Shown here: positions 16,314 through 24,698 of the stretch, piece by piece | Numbering within the stretch: position 1 is the first letter of the stretch | How the letters are laid out: each line of letters begins with the position of its first letter | NCBI GenBank assembly: GCA_018399635.1 | Contig: JAGYOH010000006.1 | Span: 93,258 to 157,257 of the forward strand | Length of the DNA stretch: 64,000 nucleotides | Source: Clostridia bacterium | GTDB lineage: Bacteria > Bacillota > Clostridia > Peptostreptococcales > Acidaminobacteraceae | Direction: 5' to 3' | Made by a program: the position numbers and the translations under genes | The notes under the pieces: generated by a model | Told to the model about the DNA's origin: nothing | Database searches by the model: none | What the model saw: the letters and a program-made list of their open reading frames with translations, nothing else

Positions 16314-17648
16314 ATGAAAAGAATTTCTGTAGTGGGCACTGGGTATGTCGGCCTGGTGGTGGGAACTTGCATGGCTGATTTTGGACGACAGGTCATTTGT
16401 CTTGACAAGAACGAGTCGATCATTTCAGATTTGAACAAGGGTGTCGTGCCGATTTTCGAACCCGGTCTTGAAGACATCATAGAGAGAAACCTCTATTATA
16501 AACGATTGGAGTTCACGGCAGACTCGGCCTACGCCATAGAAAATGCAGAGGTCATTTTTGTTGCAGTGGGCACACCTCCCTTGGAGGATGGCGATGTAGA
16601 CCTGCAGTACGTCTTTGCTGTTGCCGATGAAATCGGTCAACTAATGAATGGGTACAAAACCGTCGTGATGAAATCAACGGTGCCGGTGGGGACGGCTGGA
16701 CTGATCCGTCAACGGATCGAGAAGCAGCTGGAGCTGCGTGGTGTGGCCTATGGCTTTGACGTGGTTTCAAATCCAGAGTTCTTGAGAGAAGGGGCTGCTG
16801 TCTATGATTTCACCCACCCTGACCGGATTGTGCTGGGGGTAGAGAATGACAGAGCATTAAGGGTCATGGAAGATGTTTACCGTGTATTGTTCTTGAATGA
16901 TACACCTTTTGAAATCACTGACAATGAAACGGCGGAAATGATTAAATATGCGTCGAATGCCTTCCTGGCGGTGAAGATCAGCTACATCAATGAAATTGCA
17001 AACCTCTGTGATCGTGCCGGTGCCGATGTGCACAAGGTTGCCAAAGCGATGGGTCGTGACGGACGGATCAGTCCGAAATTCTTGCATCCCGGTCCGGGTT
17101 ATGGGGGCAGTTGTTTCCCGAAGGATACAAAGGCTTTGGCCAGGCTCGGGAGAGCGCTCGGTTCTCCGGTTCACTTGATCGAGCAAGCCATCGTGTCCAA
17201 TGAGAATCAAATCGTCAAGATGGTCGACAAGGTGTTGTCGGCGGTGGGTGACCTAAAAGAAAAAAAAATCGCGCTTCTAGGACTCACCTTCAAACCGAAG
17301 ACCGATGATATTCGTGAAGCTCCGGCCCTGGCTATCATGGAAAGACTCATCGAGGCCGGTGCCCTGATGAGAGTCTTCGATCCCGAGGGAATGCAGAATA
17401 CGATGAAGCGATACGGCCATCTTGATATGGCGATCACTTATTGTCAGAATGAATATGAAGCCTGTGAAGGCGCGGATGCACTGATTATCGCAACAGAATG
17501 GCATCAGTTCAGATACATGGATTTACCCAGAATCAAAAGTCATATGGATGGCAACTACTTCTTCGATCTTCGGAATGTCTATGAAAGAAGGGAAGTGGAA
17601 ATCTTCGGATTCGAGTATCACTGCGTCGGCCGCCCCAAAGGTTCCTGA
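16314..17648 (+). CDS. ugd: UDP-glucose 6-dehydrogenase
   Basis: 444 residues. Oxidises UDP-glucose to UDP-glucuronate with two NAD+. The N-terminal NAD-binding motif is SVVGTGYVGLVVGTCMADFG, the catalytic Cys lies in PGYGGSCFPKDTKAL, and the C-terminal UDP domain reads ALLGLTFKPKTDDIREAPAL. The ATG at 16314 has GAGGTGG six bases upstream. UDP-glucose would be supplied by galU at 35796. UDP-N-acetylmannosamine or other UDP-sugar dehydrogenases share the fold, but the motifs fit UGD best. Confidence 0.92.
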   Translation: MKRISVVGTGYVGLVVGTCMADFGRQVICLDKNESIISDLNKGVVPIFEPGLEDIIERNLYYKRLEFTADSAYAIENAEVIFVAVGTPPLEDGDVDLQYVFAVADEIGQLMNGYKTVVMKSTVPVGTAGLIRQRIEKQLELRGVAYGFDVVSNPEFLREGAAVYDFTHPDRIVLGVENDRALRVMEDVYRVLFLNDTPFEITDNETAEMIKYASNAFLAVKISYINEIANLCDRAGADVHKVAKAMGRDGRISPKFLHPGPGYGGSCFPKDTKALARLGRALGSPVHLIEQAIVSNENQIVKMVDKVLSAVGDLKEKKIALLGLTFKPKTDDIREAPALAIMERLIEAGALMRVFDPEGMQNTMKRYGHLDMAITYCQNEYEACEGADALIIATEWHQFRYMDLPRIKSHMDGNYFFDLRNVYERREVEIFGFEYHCVGRPKGS

Positions 17649-17789
17649 GGGGGTATCCTTCCCTCATGGTGCCTGGTCCGGCATCTCGACAATGGGCTGG
17701 AATCCCAATAGATTCATGCTTTGTTGCCAGAACACCCGCGACTTCAGTCGTGAATGTTTCAAGCCTGTCATCGGCGTCAAAAAAGTTCA

Positions 17790-17811
17790 ATAGCCCCCGC
17801 CTGGGGGCTAT
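17790..17811 (-). terminator. Terminator of the GT39-like gene
   Basis: ATAGCCCCC pairs with GGGGGCTAT around a four-base loop; on the minus strand it is followed by a T-rich run. The stem overlaps the stop codon of the minus-strand gene and could also stop plus-strand transcription. Confidence 0.75.
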
Positions 17812-19307
17812 TTGACTTGGTAGACCTTCACCTCGTAGGGTCTGTCCTCGATGTACCTTACGATTCTCATGCCGTAGACGGGGCTTTCAAAGGAGGCCGC
17901 CAGGGTGCATTCTTCCTCGAGGAAGGTCTTCATCTGATGGTAGTAGGGATGGAGATTCCCGTACAAATCATTCCACAGGGGCCGTTTTTCATAGATGAAA
18001 TCCATTTCCTCCGGGTAGAGGATGTATTCAATGCCCCGCTCTCTGATGTAATCCTCGAAGGTGGTGTCCTCTTGAAGGTGGTCCAGGTTGCGGTAGTCGT
18101 AGAAATTTTCCGGATTGAAGGCGAAGAGGGCGTTGAGATTGCCCAGGACTCTCGCATCCGGCGGCAGAAGGTCCGAAATTTCCTCAAGGTAGGCGTCATA
18201 GGTTTGGGAATAGAAGTGGCCGTCGATGTTCTGCCAGGCGCTGAAGCCCGTATAGACAAGGACCAGGCCCAGGACCAGGCCGGTGACCCCCCGGTGATTC
18301 AGCCTGGCCAGGGCCAGGCCCAGGACTCCCAGGTAGAGGGGGAGGGTGAAGATGATGCTGGTCTGGTTGTAGCGGCCGACGAGGACCAGGCCCAGGTGGA
18401 GCATGAACAGGGCCAGGAGGGGAAAGGGACTGATTCTTCTTCTGATGACAAGCCAGGCGTTGAGGAGGGTGCCGGCGCCGAAGATCAGAAAGAACCCGCG
18501 GATATCCGGGGTGTAGTAGGTTCCGGAAACTCCGTAGTAGAGTTTCTGGTAAAAGGGTTTCATTTGCAGTAACTTGTCAAAAAGACTCATGCCGACACCC
18601 AGCTCTGAGCCGTAGTTGAAATAATGGGGGATGAACTTTGGATCAAGGGCCAGACTGAAGAGGACGAAGGCGAGGGCCAGGCTCCCCGTAGTGCCGATGA
18701 AAAGCAGGATTTTTTTAAAGTCCCTGCCGAGAAGCCAGTAGGCGAAGACCGGCATGAAGATGAGAAAGCTGTTGGGATGGAGGCCTATGGCCAGGCCTGA
18801 AATCAAGCCTGAAACCACCGGGGAGGCGGGTCGGGCCTTGTGGAGGTAGGTGAGGTTGAGCAGCATGATGAAGAAGAGGACGGCCTCCTGCCTTGCCATA
18901 TGGGACATATAGATGAACTGGATATTGAACATCAATGCCAGGGTCAGGGTCAAAGCCAGGCCTTTTTTTCGAGTCAGGGTTTTCATCAGATCAAAGAAAA
19001 GCACCAGGCCCCCCATGGCAAAGCACCAGGATATCAGGCGGAGGGTGAAGATCCTGAAGCCCAGGAGTTTAATGAAGAAAATTTGAATGCCGTTGAAGAG
19101 GATTTTGACGGCATGGGGATAACGCGGATAAAGATCGAAGAAGGATTCCGTGGTTTTCAAGGTGTTTTCCGTAATCATGGTCTGACTCAGACCGGCCAGC
19201 CAGGCCTCATCGGAATGGACAAAGGGGAAGTCCGTGAGGAAAAACAAACTGGTCACGGCGTAAAGGACCAGTCCGAAAAGGAGTAAATGAGAAGTTTTTA
19301 CATTCAA
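17808..19307 (-). CDS. Family 39-like membrane glycosyltransferase
   Basis: 499-residue multi-pass protein of the PMT/ArnT (GT39 or GT83) type. The first extracellular loop has an acidic motif after the first membrane span (FVHSDEAWLAGLSQTM), as required for the lipid-linked-sugar enzymes. About ten further hydrophobic segments follow, ending in a soluble C-terminal domain of about 130 residues. The TTG start at 19307 has GGAGG seven bases before it. It is a single-gene unit, with A+T-rich sequence upstream. Acceptor (protein, teichoic acid or lipid) is not predictable. Confidence 0.82.
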   Translation of the reverse strand: MNVKTSHLLLFGLVLYAVTSLFFLTDFPFVHSDEAWLAGLSQTMITENTLKTTESFFDLYPRYPHAVKILFNGIQIFFIKLLGFRIFTLRLISWCFAMGGLVLFFDLMKTLTRKKGLALTLTLALMFNIQFIYMSHMARQEAVLFFIMLLNLTYLHKARPASPVVSGLISGLAIGLHPNSFLIFMPVFAYWLLGRDFKKILLFIGTTGSLALAFVLFSLALDPKFIPHYFNYGSELGVGMSLFDKLLQMKPFYQKLYYGVSGTYYTPDIRGFFLIFGAGTLLNAWLVIRRRISPFPLLALFMLHLGLVLVGRYNQTSIIFTLPLYLGVLGLALARLNHRGVTGLVLGLVLVYTGFSAWQNIDGHFYSQTYDAYLEEISDLLPPDARVLGNLNALFAFNPENFYDYRNLDHLQEDTTFEDYIRERGIEYILYPEEMDFIYEKRPLWNDLYGNLHPYYHQMKTFLEEECTLAASFESPVYGMRIVRYIEDRPYEVKVYQVK

Positions 19308-19532
19308 AGGGATACCTCCAGTCAGAGGGTATTAAAATTTCTTATAGCCTGTAATTCAGTATATCACAGTTGTTTTACTGAAATATCAGATCTAACTATG
19401 ATAAAAATTTAACTAACATAAGAAAATATTATAACAAAAATCCAATAAAGAGGGTATAATGATATTGTCAATTGATACATTATTAACAATCTTTCGCACA
19501 ATCAATCTTTTTAAATTTTACGGAGGGGTAAA
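19308..19532. promoter_or_regulatory. AT-rich divergent promoter region before the rhodanese lipoproteins
   Basis: 225 bases with no gene. A TATAAT box at 19455-19460 fits transcription of the rhodanese pair, although the -35 element is weak. The stretch 19479-19494 is identical to 9301-9316 in the yeeE/lysR promoter region, hinting at a shared regulator. GGAGGGG at the end is the ribosome-binding site. Confidence 0.6.
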
Positions 19533-20447
19533 ATGAAGAAACTAATATTTCTATTTTTGATGATGGTGGTTTTAATGATCGGAGTCACAGGATGTACGGC
19601 GGGGGTCAACAGTGACCTTGGCACACACATCATTTCAGCAGAAGACGCCTTGGAAAGAGTAGCGGCAGGGGCCTGGCTCGTCGATGCTCAAAACAACGCG
19701 GAAGCCTATCAGGAGAAACATGTCGTGGGGGCGGTTTCCATTACTCGGGACAAGATCACCACCTCCGAGCCGGTTCCCAATTCCCTGATTGATCTTGAAA
19801 CTTTTGAAGAGGTGATGGCCGCGGCCGGCATTGCCAATGACACCGAAGTGATCATCTACGACAACAACAAGACCATGGATTCGGGTCGCCTCTTCTGGAC
19901 CATGGTGAGCTACGGCCATGAAAACGTCAAGGTAGTCAGCGGAGGACTTCAGGCCCTCATTGATGCGGGAGCGGCAACCGGGACTGAAAGCCCGACGGTC
20001 ACCCCCTCTGCCTATACGGGGGCACCGCTTGACATGACCTACTACGCCAGCATCGATGATGTGATCGATCAGCTGAACTACCCGGATCCAAACACGGTGA
20101 TTCTGGATACCAGAACACCGGAAGAATTTGAAGCCGGCACGATTCCCACTTCGATACTGATTCCCTTTACAGACAACCTGTATGAGGACGGCACCATGAT
20201 GCCGGCGCAGCAGATCAGAATCATGTACAAGAAGGCGGGAATTGAAGAAGACGACACCATCATTGCCTACTGCAAGACCTCTGTCAGAGCGGCACAAACC
20301 TTTGTAGCACTCAAGAGTGCCGGTTATGAGAAGGTGAAGGTTTATGACGGGGCCTATACCGAATGGTCAAGCGATCCGGCACTGCCGGTCCAGATGCCGG
20401 AAGGTGAAGCGGCACCAGTGATTTCCAATGTTCAGGATGCATCATAA
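19533..20447 (+). CDS. Two-domain rhodanese-like sulfurtransferase lipoprotein
   Basis: 304 residues. Lipobox VTGC with Cys21 puts it on the outside of the membrane. Two rhodanese domains follow. In the first (about 32-150) the active Cys is replaced, as the loop reads YDNNKTMDSGR. The second (about 170-290) keeps the active Cys247 in IIAYCKTSVRAAQ and the entry motif LDTRTPEEFEAGTIP. This inactive-plus-active arrangement is that of thiosulfate or mercaptopyruvate sulfurtransferases. It precedes by 28 bases a four-domain rhodanese lipoprotein, probably in one transcript. The sulfur donor is unknown. Confidence 0.9.
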   Translation: MKKLIFLFLMMVVLMIGVTGCTAGVNSDLGTHIISAEDALERVAAGAWLVDAQNNAEAYQEKHVVGAVSITRDKITTSEPVPNSLIDLETFEEVMAAAGIANDTEVIIYDNNKTMDSGRLFWTMVSYGHENVKVVSGGLQALIDAGAATGTESPTVTPSAYTGAPLDMTYYASIDDVIDQLNYPDPNTVILDTRTPEEFEAGTIPTSILIPFTDNLYEDGTMMPAQQIRIMYKKAGIEEDDTIIAYCKTSVRAAQTFVALKSAGYEKVKVYDGAYTEWSSDPALPVQMPEGEAAPVISNVQDAS

Positions 20448-20475
20448 ATAAATTGAAAAATTTGGGGAGGATCCT

Positions 20476-22251
20476 ATGAAAAAATTCAAGTTTTTACCAC
20501 TGATTCTGATTTTCGCAATGTTGTTTATTGCAGGTTGCGGCGCCCAGGAAGCACCGGCACCGGAAGAAGCAAAGCCGATCATCGAGAAGACCGAGACGGA
20601 TCCGGCGCCTGCCGACGGCGGCCAGACTGAAACCGACAAAGTTGCCGGGGTTGCCATCGCCCACCTGGCTGAGAAGCCCAGTGACAACTACATGATCTCA
20701 GCAGCCAGCCTGATTGAAAAGATGACAGCAGGAGAGAGCATGACCATTCTTGACATCCGTCAGGCGGATGCCTACGAGGCAGGTCATCTCAAGGGAGCCA
20801 TGAACCTGTCCTGGGGTCCTGATTTCGCCCGGGGACTCAAAGATCTCCCCGCAGACCAGACCATCTACGCCTACTGCTACTCCGGACAGACCTGTGCCCA
20901 GGCCATCGCCACCATGAACATGCTGGGCTTTGATGCCAAATCAATTTCCCTCGGCTGGAATTTCGGTATCAGCCAGACGGAGGGCTATGAAGCCTTTACT
21001 GAAACAGAAACCAACCCCCTTGGCACCGAAAATCCCCTTGATTTTGATCCTGAGGTTTTCGCCGCCATCGATGCCTACTATCAAGAGCTTGCTGAGGTAG
21101 CCGGCACCACCTTCGCCAACCACAAAATCAGCGAAGCGGATGCCAATGCCAATCTCGACAACCCTGATTTCTACTTCCTCTCGATCCGACAGGAAGCCGA
21201 CTACAACGAAGCCCACATTCCCGGAGCAAAAAATATTCCCTGGGGCAATGACATGGTCAACGCCTTCGACACCCTGCCCAAGGACAAGAATATCGTGGTC
21301 AACTGCTACACCGGCCAGACGGCGGGTCAAACCGTGGCTGTCCTGAGACTGCTGGGTTACAATGCCGTTTCTGTGAACGGCGGCATCGGTACCCCGGCGA
21401 ATGGCGATATCGGATACGGAAAATCCTTCGATACGGTTTCCACCATCGAAGAGGATGCCGCTGCCGTTCTCAACAACAAACCAGAGCACAACTACATGAT
21501 CGGCGCTGAAGCCCTCTTCCCCATGATCGACACTCAGGAAGACATGTTGATTCTGGACATTCGTCAGAACGACGTGTACACCGCGGGTCATCTGACTGGA
21601 GCCGTCAATGCACCCTGGGGACCTGGATTTGCTGAAGCCATCGAGAAGCTGCCCATGGATAAACCCATTTACGTGAACTGCTACTCTGGACAGACGGCAG
21701 GACAAGCCGTAGGCGTGCTCAATGCCCTGGGCTTTGAAGCCTACTCCATCCGTTACGGCTGGAATCTTGGCATCAGCCAGACTGAAGGCTACGAAGCCTA
21801 TACCGAAGAAACCGTCAACGAACTCAAAGACCACGGCGCCGAGATCAATGAGCACAAGCTCACTGCCGGCAAAGCCTATTTTGAGGGATTGGCAGCAGTG
21901 GCAGGTACCACCTTCGCCAATTACAAAATCAGTGAAGAGGATACCTACAAGGCCGCCATGGCTGATGACGGGACCATCTTCCTGGATATCCGCCAGAACG
22001 ATGTCTACACGGAAGGCCATATCCCCGGAGCCATCAATGTTCCCTGGGGTACCGAAATGGTGGCTGGATTCAAGGATCTGCCCAAGGATGCCAAAATCGT
22101 AGTCAACTGCTACAGCGGTCAGACGGCGGGGCAAACCGTCGGTATCATGAGACTCATGGGCTTTGACGCCGTATCCGTCAATGCCGGGATGGGAACACCT
22201 GTCACGGCACCTGCAGGATACGCCAACCAGGGATTTGAACTGGTACAATAA
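20476..22251 (+). CDS. Four-domain rhodanese lipoprotein
   Basis: 591 residues. Lipobox IAGC (Cys21) and an acidic linker are followed by four rhodanese domains, each with a candidate active Cys: 134, 277, 402 and 545. The loops read CYSGQTCAQ, CYTGQTAGQ, CYSGQTAGQ and CYSGQTAGQ, and each domain has an LDIRQ-like entry motif (the second reads LSIRQ). Spacing between cysteines is 143, 125 and 143, and domains 1 and 3 (GISQTEGYEA) and 2 and 4 (GTPA or GTPV) match best. The protein is therefore a duplicated pair, A-B-A-B, with a 268-residue period. The loop lacks the Arg of classical rhodaneses, so donor specificity may differ. It likely works outside the cell with the preceding gene. Confidence 0.92.
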   Translation: MKKFKFLPLILIFAMLFIAGCGAQEAPAPEEAKPIIEKTETDPAPADGGQTETDKVAGVAIAHLAEKPSDNYMISAASLIEKMTAGESMTILDIRQADAYEAGHLKGAMNLSWGPDFARGLKDLPADQTIYAYCYSGQTCAQAIATMNMLGFDAKSISLGWNFGISQTEGYEAFTETETNPLGTENPLDFDPEVFAAIDAYYQELAEVAGTTFANHKISEADANANLDNPDFYFLSIRQEADYNEAHIPGAKNIPWGNDMVNAFDTLPKDKNIVVNCYTGQTAGQTVAVLRLLGYNAVSVNGGIGTPANGDIGYGKSFDTVSTIEEDAAAVLNNKPEHNYMIGAEALFPMIDTQEDMLILDIRQNDVYTAGHLTGAVNAPWGPGFAEAIEKLPMDKPIYVNCYSGQTAGQAVGVLNALGFEAYSIRYGWNLGISQTEGYEAYTEETVNELKDHGAEINEHKLTAGKAYFEGLAAVAGTTFANYKISEEDTYKAAMADDGTIFLDIRQNDVYTEGHIPGAINVPWGTEMVAGFKDLPKDAKIVVNCYSGQTAGQTVGIMRLMGFDAVSVNAGMGTPVTAPAGYANQGFELVQ

Positions 22252-22263
22252 TCGTGAGAGGAG

Positions 22264-22292
22264 ATGGCGCTTTTTCAAGCGCCATTTTTTTT
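22264..22292 (+). terminator. Terminator after the rhodanese operon
   Basis: ATGGCGCTT pairs with AAGCGCCAT around a TTTC loop and is followed by a run of T. It closes the two-gene rhodanese unit. Confidence 0.9.
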
Positions 22293-22415
22293 ATTCACAA
22301 TTTGTGGACAAGTTCATGATAAATGTGGATGAAAAGGCACTGGAATATGAAGCTTTGATTAACAACATGTTAATATCCACAGTCCTGTTGAGGAATCAGG
22401 GGATTTTGTGGATAA
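22291..22415. other. Cluster of five DnaA-box-like 9-mers
   Basis: Consensus is TTATCCACA. Perfect on the minus strand at 22407-22415. One-mismatch copies at 22291-22299 (TTATTCACA), 22303-22311 (TGTGGACAA), 22324-22332 (TGTGGATGA) and 22373-22381 (ATATCCACA). A perfect 7-bp inverted repeat, ATTAACA/TGTTAAT, sits between boxes three and four (22358-22374). The stretch has no gene and lies between a terminator and the cobalamin riboswitch. It resembles the DnaA-box clusters known outside oriC in Bacillus subtilis. A true origin is unlikely since no dnaA or dnaN is near. Confidence 0.65.
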
Positions 22416-22420
22416 AGATT

Positions 22421-22451
22421 TTTACCCGGCAAAGCCGAAATGTGTTATAAT
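22421..22451 (+). promoter_or_regulatory. Promoter of the cobalamin transport operon
   Basis: Perfect -10 TATAAT at 22446-22451; the -35 is weak (TTTACC at 22421-22426 with a long 19-base spacer). It lies directly between the last DnaA box and the riboswitch. Confidence 0.6.
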
Positions 22452-22469
22452 ACCCTTGTCAATTGAATA

Positions 22470-22660
22470 GCAGTTTTCTGGTTGTCCCGATGGACATAAG
22501 AAGGAAGCCCGGTGAAATTCCGGCACGGTCCCGCCACTGTAAAAGTCGAACAGACTTGAAGTCAGATACTTGCCAGTTAACCGAGTTACACAATTCTCAC
22601 GAGGATGGGAACGTGCTTTAAAATATTTTAAGGTGCTTTCCAGATGGAAAGCTTTTTTTA
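22470..22660 (+). ncRNA. Cobalamin riboswitch (first) with terminator
   Basis: The aptamer core is recognisable by GAAGCCCGGTGAAATTCCGG, then the B12-box-like GGTCCCGCCACTGTAA and the closing CAGATACTTGCC. Downstream, GCTTTCC/GGAAAGC with seven T (22635-22659) forms an intrinsic terminator, so control is by premature termination when B12 is plentiful. It controls the BtuFCD-type importer that follows. The aptamer ends are approximate. Confidence 0.92.
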
Positions 22661-22698
22661 TTTTGAAGCCTTCTTGTCAAAAAAAGGAGGTCATTTTC

Positions 22699-23646
22699 AT
22701 GAAGAGAAAATCAGGATTGTTGTTGCTGCTTGCGGGTGCCTTGTTCCTGTCGGGATGTGCCCCGGAACCGGTGGTTGAGGTCGCTCCGGAAGAGCCGGCT
22801 CATCAGGAAGCCGTCCAGGAGGAGGCGTCATTGTATCCCATGACGGTGGTGGACAGTTATGGCCGGGAGGTCATTCTAGAGAGGCAACCCCAACGCGTGA
22901 TTGCCATGGCCCCCTCCATCACTGAGACCGTTTTCGCCCTTGGGGCCCAGTCCCGGCTGGTGGGCCGGACGGAATACTGTGATTATCCCGAGGAGGCCGC
23001 GGAGATTCCCACCGCCGGCAGCCTGATGACCCCCAACATGGAGCGGATCATCGAGCTTGAGCCGGATCTGGTCATCGCCTCCACCCATTTCCCCGAGGAG
23101 GCGGTGAAGACTCTGGAGGGACTCGGCATCGATGTCGTGGTGTTTGTGCCCCAGGAATCCTTTGAAGGGACTTACAAGGTGATTGAATCGGTGGGCAGGG
23201 TCCTCGGCAGGGTCGATGAGGCCTTGGCCATTCGTGAAGCCATTGAGGACAAGGTCCTCGAGGTCAGAGAGCGGGTTGAAGGACTGCCCGGGAAAAGGGT
23301 CTACTTTGTCGTGGGCTTCGGTGAATACGGCGATTTCACCGCCGGAGGGGACACCTTCATCAATGAAATGATCGAGATGGCCGGTGGGGAGAATATTGCC
23401 GGAGATGTCGAAGGCTGGGGATATTCCCTTGAAAAAATCATTGAGAAGGATCCGGAGGTGATCATCATCACGAAATTTTTCGGCCTCAAGGAGGCTTTTG
23501 AAACGACACCCAACTACATGGACTTGAATGCCGTGAAGAATGGAGAGCTCCACGGTCTTGACATCAATGAAATCGAGCGTCAGGGTCCGAGAAGCGGCCT
23601 GGGTCTTGAGAGCCTGGCGAAGGCCATTCACGGAGACCTCTACTGA
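22699..23646 (+). CDS. btuF: Cobalamin-binding lipoprotein of ABC importer (BtuF-like)
   Basis: 315-residue class III binding protein. Lipobox LSGC, then two Rossmann-like lobes joined by a long helix. The family start VTVVDSYGREVILERQPQRVIAMAPS is seen as MTVVDSYGREVILERQPQRV, and PDLVIAST and EIERQGPRSGLGLESLAKAI mark the lobes. The true start at 22699 has AAGGAGG; a longer frame would run back into the riboswitch. The upstream cobalamin riboswitch is the main reason to assign B12 rather than iron-siderophore. Cobinamide is possible too. Confidence 0.9.
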   Translation: MKRKSGLLLLLAGALFLSGCAPEPVVEVAPEEPAHQEAVQEEASLYPMTVVDSYGREVILERQPQRVIAMAPSITETVFALGAQSRLVGRTEYCDYPEEAAEIPTAGSLMTPNMERIIELEPDLVIASTHFPEEAVKTLEGLGIDVVVFVPQESFEGTYKVIESVGRVLGRVDEALAIREAIEDKVLEVRERVEGLPGKRVYFVVGFGEYGDFTAGGDTFINEMIEMAGGENIAGDVEGWGYSLEKIIEKDPEVIIITKFFGLKEAFETTPNYMDLNAVKNGELHGLDINEIERQGPRSGLGLESLAKAIHGDLY

Positions 23647-23651
23647 ATCAA

Positions 23652-24698
23652 ATGAGGGAAAGTACACGTGGCCGCAGAAAATTCAGACTGCTGGTGGCAG
23701 GATACGGGCTGCTGGCCCTGGTGATTCTCATGGGCCTGGTGACTCAGGGAACCGTCAGGATTCCCCTCAGCGACATCATCAGGGTCCTGGGGGAGGAACT
23801 CTCCTTGATCCCGTCAACGCTCGATGACGGCGGTACCCAGGAGGCTTATCGGGTCATCCTCCTGAAACTCAGGATTCCCAGAGTGGTGATGGCCTTTATC
23901 GTGGGGGCGGCCCTGGCCACCTCAGGTCTGATTTTTCAGGGAATTTTCATCAACCCCATGGCTGAGCCCTATGTGCTGGGGGTTTCCTCCGGTGCGGCCT
24001 TCGGAGCGACGGTGGTTGCCATATTCGGAATCGGTGGCAGTTTCCTGGGGTTCAGCATGGTTTCACTGGGTGCTTTCCTGGGGGCGCTCCTGACCTCCTT
24101 TCTGGTCTTCACCATCGCCCAGGGGAACCGGTCCAATCAGATGACGGTGCTCCTGCTCTCGGGAATCGCCATCAGTTTTTTTCTTTCTTCCCTGATTTCC
24201 CTGATGATGACCCTCAACCGGGACGTCATCGAGAATATTTTCTTCTGGACCATGGGGAGCGTGTCGACGGCGACCTGGGACAAGATTTTTTCCGTGGGGA
24301 CCGGCATCACCCTGGGAATCGGCATCTTCATCTATTACGCCCAGGAGCTCAACATCATCCTCACCGGCGAGGACAGCGCCAAGGCCCTTGGGGTCAATGT
24401 GAAGCGGGTCAGAAGCATCCTGCTGTACACGGCTTCCCTGGTCACCGCCCTGGCGGTGTCGGTGAGCGGCATCATCGGATTCGTGGGGCTGATCGTTCCC
24501 CACGGGGTGAGACTCTTGTTCGGCGCCGACAACCGGCGGCTCCTGCCCCTGACCGCGATCACTGGCGGGCTTTTCCTGAGCATCACCGACATGATCGGTC
24601 GTACGGTGGTGCCTCCCATGGAGATTCCTCTAGGGGTCATGACGGCCCTGCTGGGTACCCCCTACTTTATCTATCTACTGGTTAGAAGGAAGAGGTGA
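23652..24698 (+). CDS. btuC: Cobalamin ABC transporter permease (FecCD/BtuC family)
   Basis: 348 residues with about ten membrane segments. Family sequences include LRIPRVVMAFIVGAALATSGLIFQ, NPMAEPYVLGVSSGAAFGA and SGIIGFVGLIVPHGVRLLFG. It begins five bases after the btuF stop and ends inside the start of the ATPase gene. Together with the flanking genes it forms a complete BtuFCD-type importer. Confidence 0.93.
   Translation: MRESTRGRRKFRLLVAGYGLLALVILMGLVTQGTVRIPLSDIIRVLGEELSLIPSTLDDGGTQEAYRVILLKLRIPRVVMAFIVGAALATSGLIFQGIFINPMAEPYVLGVSSGAAFGATVVAIFGIGGSFLGFSMVSLGAFLGALLTSFLVFTIAQGNRSNQMTVLLLSGIAISFFLSSLISLMMTLNRDVIENIFFWTMGSVSTATWDKIFSVGTGITLGIGIFIYYAQELNIILTGEDSAKALGVNVKRVRSILLYTASLVTALAVSVSGIIGFVGLIVPHGVRLLFGADNRRLLPLTAITGGLFLSITDMIGRTVVPPMEIPLGVMTALLGTPYFIYLLVRRKR

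Noticed and set aside
20700..22200. Possible CRISPR or satellite-like repeat
   Set aside because: The repeated sequence is coding and encodes tandem rhodanese domains; spacing of short direct repeats is not that of a CRISPR array.
20941..22278. A 445-codon open frame on the minus strand opposite the four-rhodanese gene
   Set aside because: It is antisense to a gene with clear domains, has no ribosome-binding site and no recognisable family, and arises from codon bias in a repeated, GC-rich gene.
22291..22415. Interpretation of the DnaA-box cluster as the chromosomal origin
   Set aside because: No dnaA, dnaN, rpmH or gyrase genes are near and there is no evident AT-rich unwinding element of usual length.
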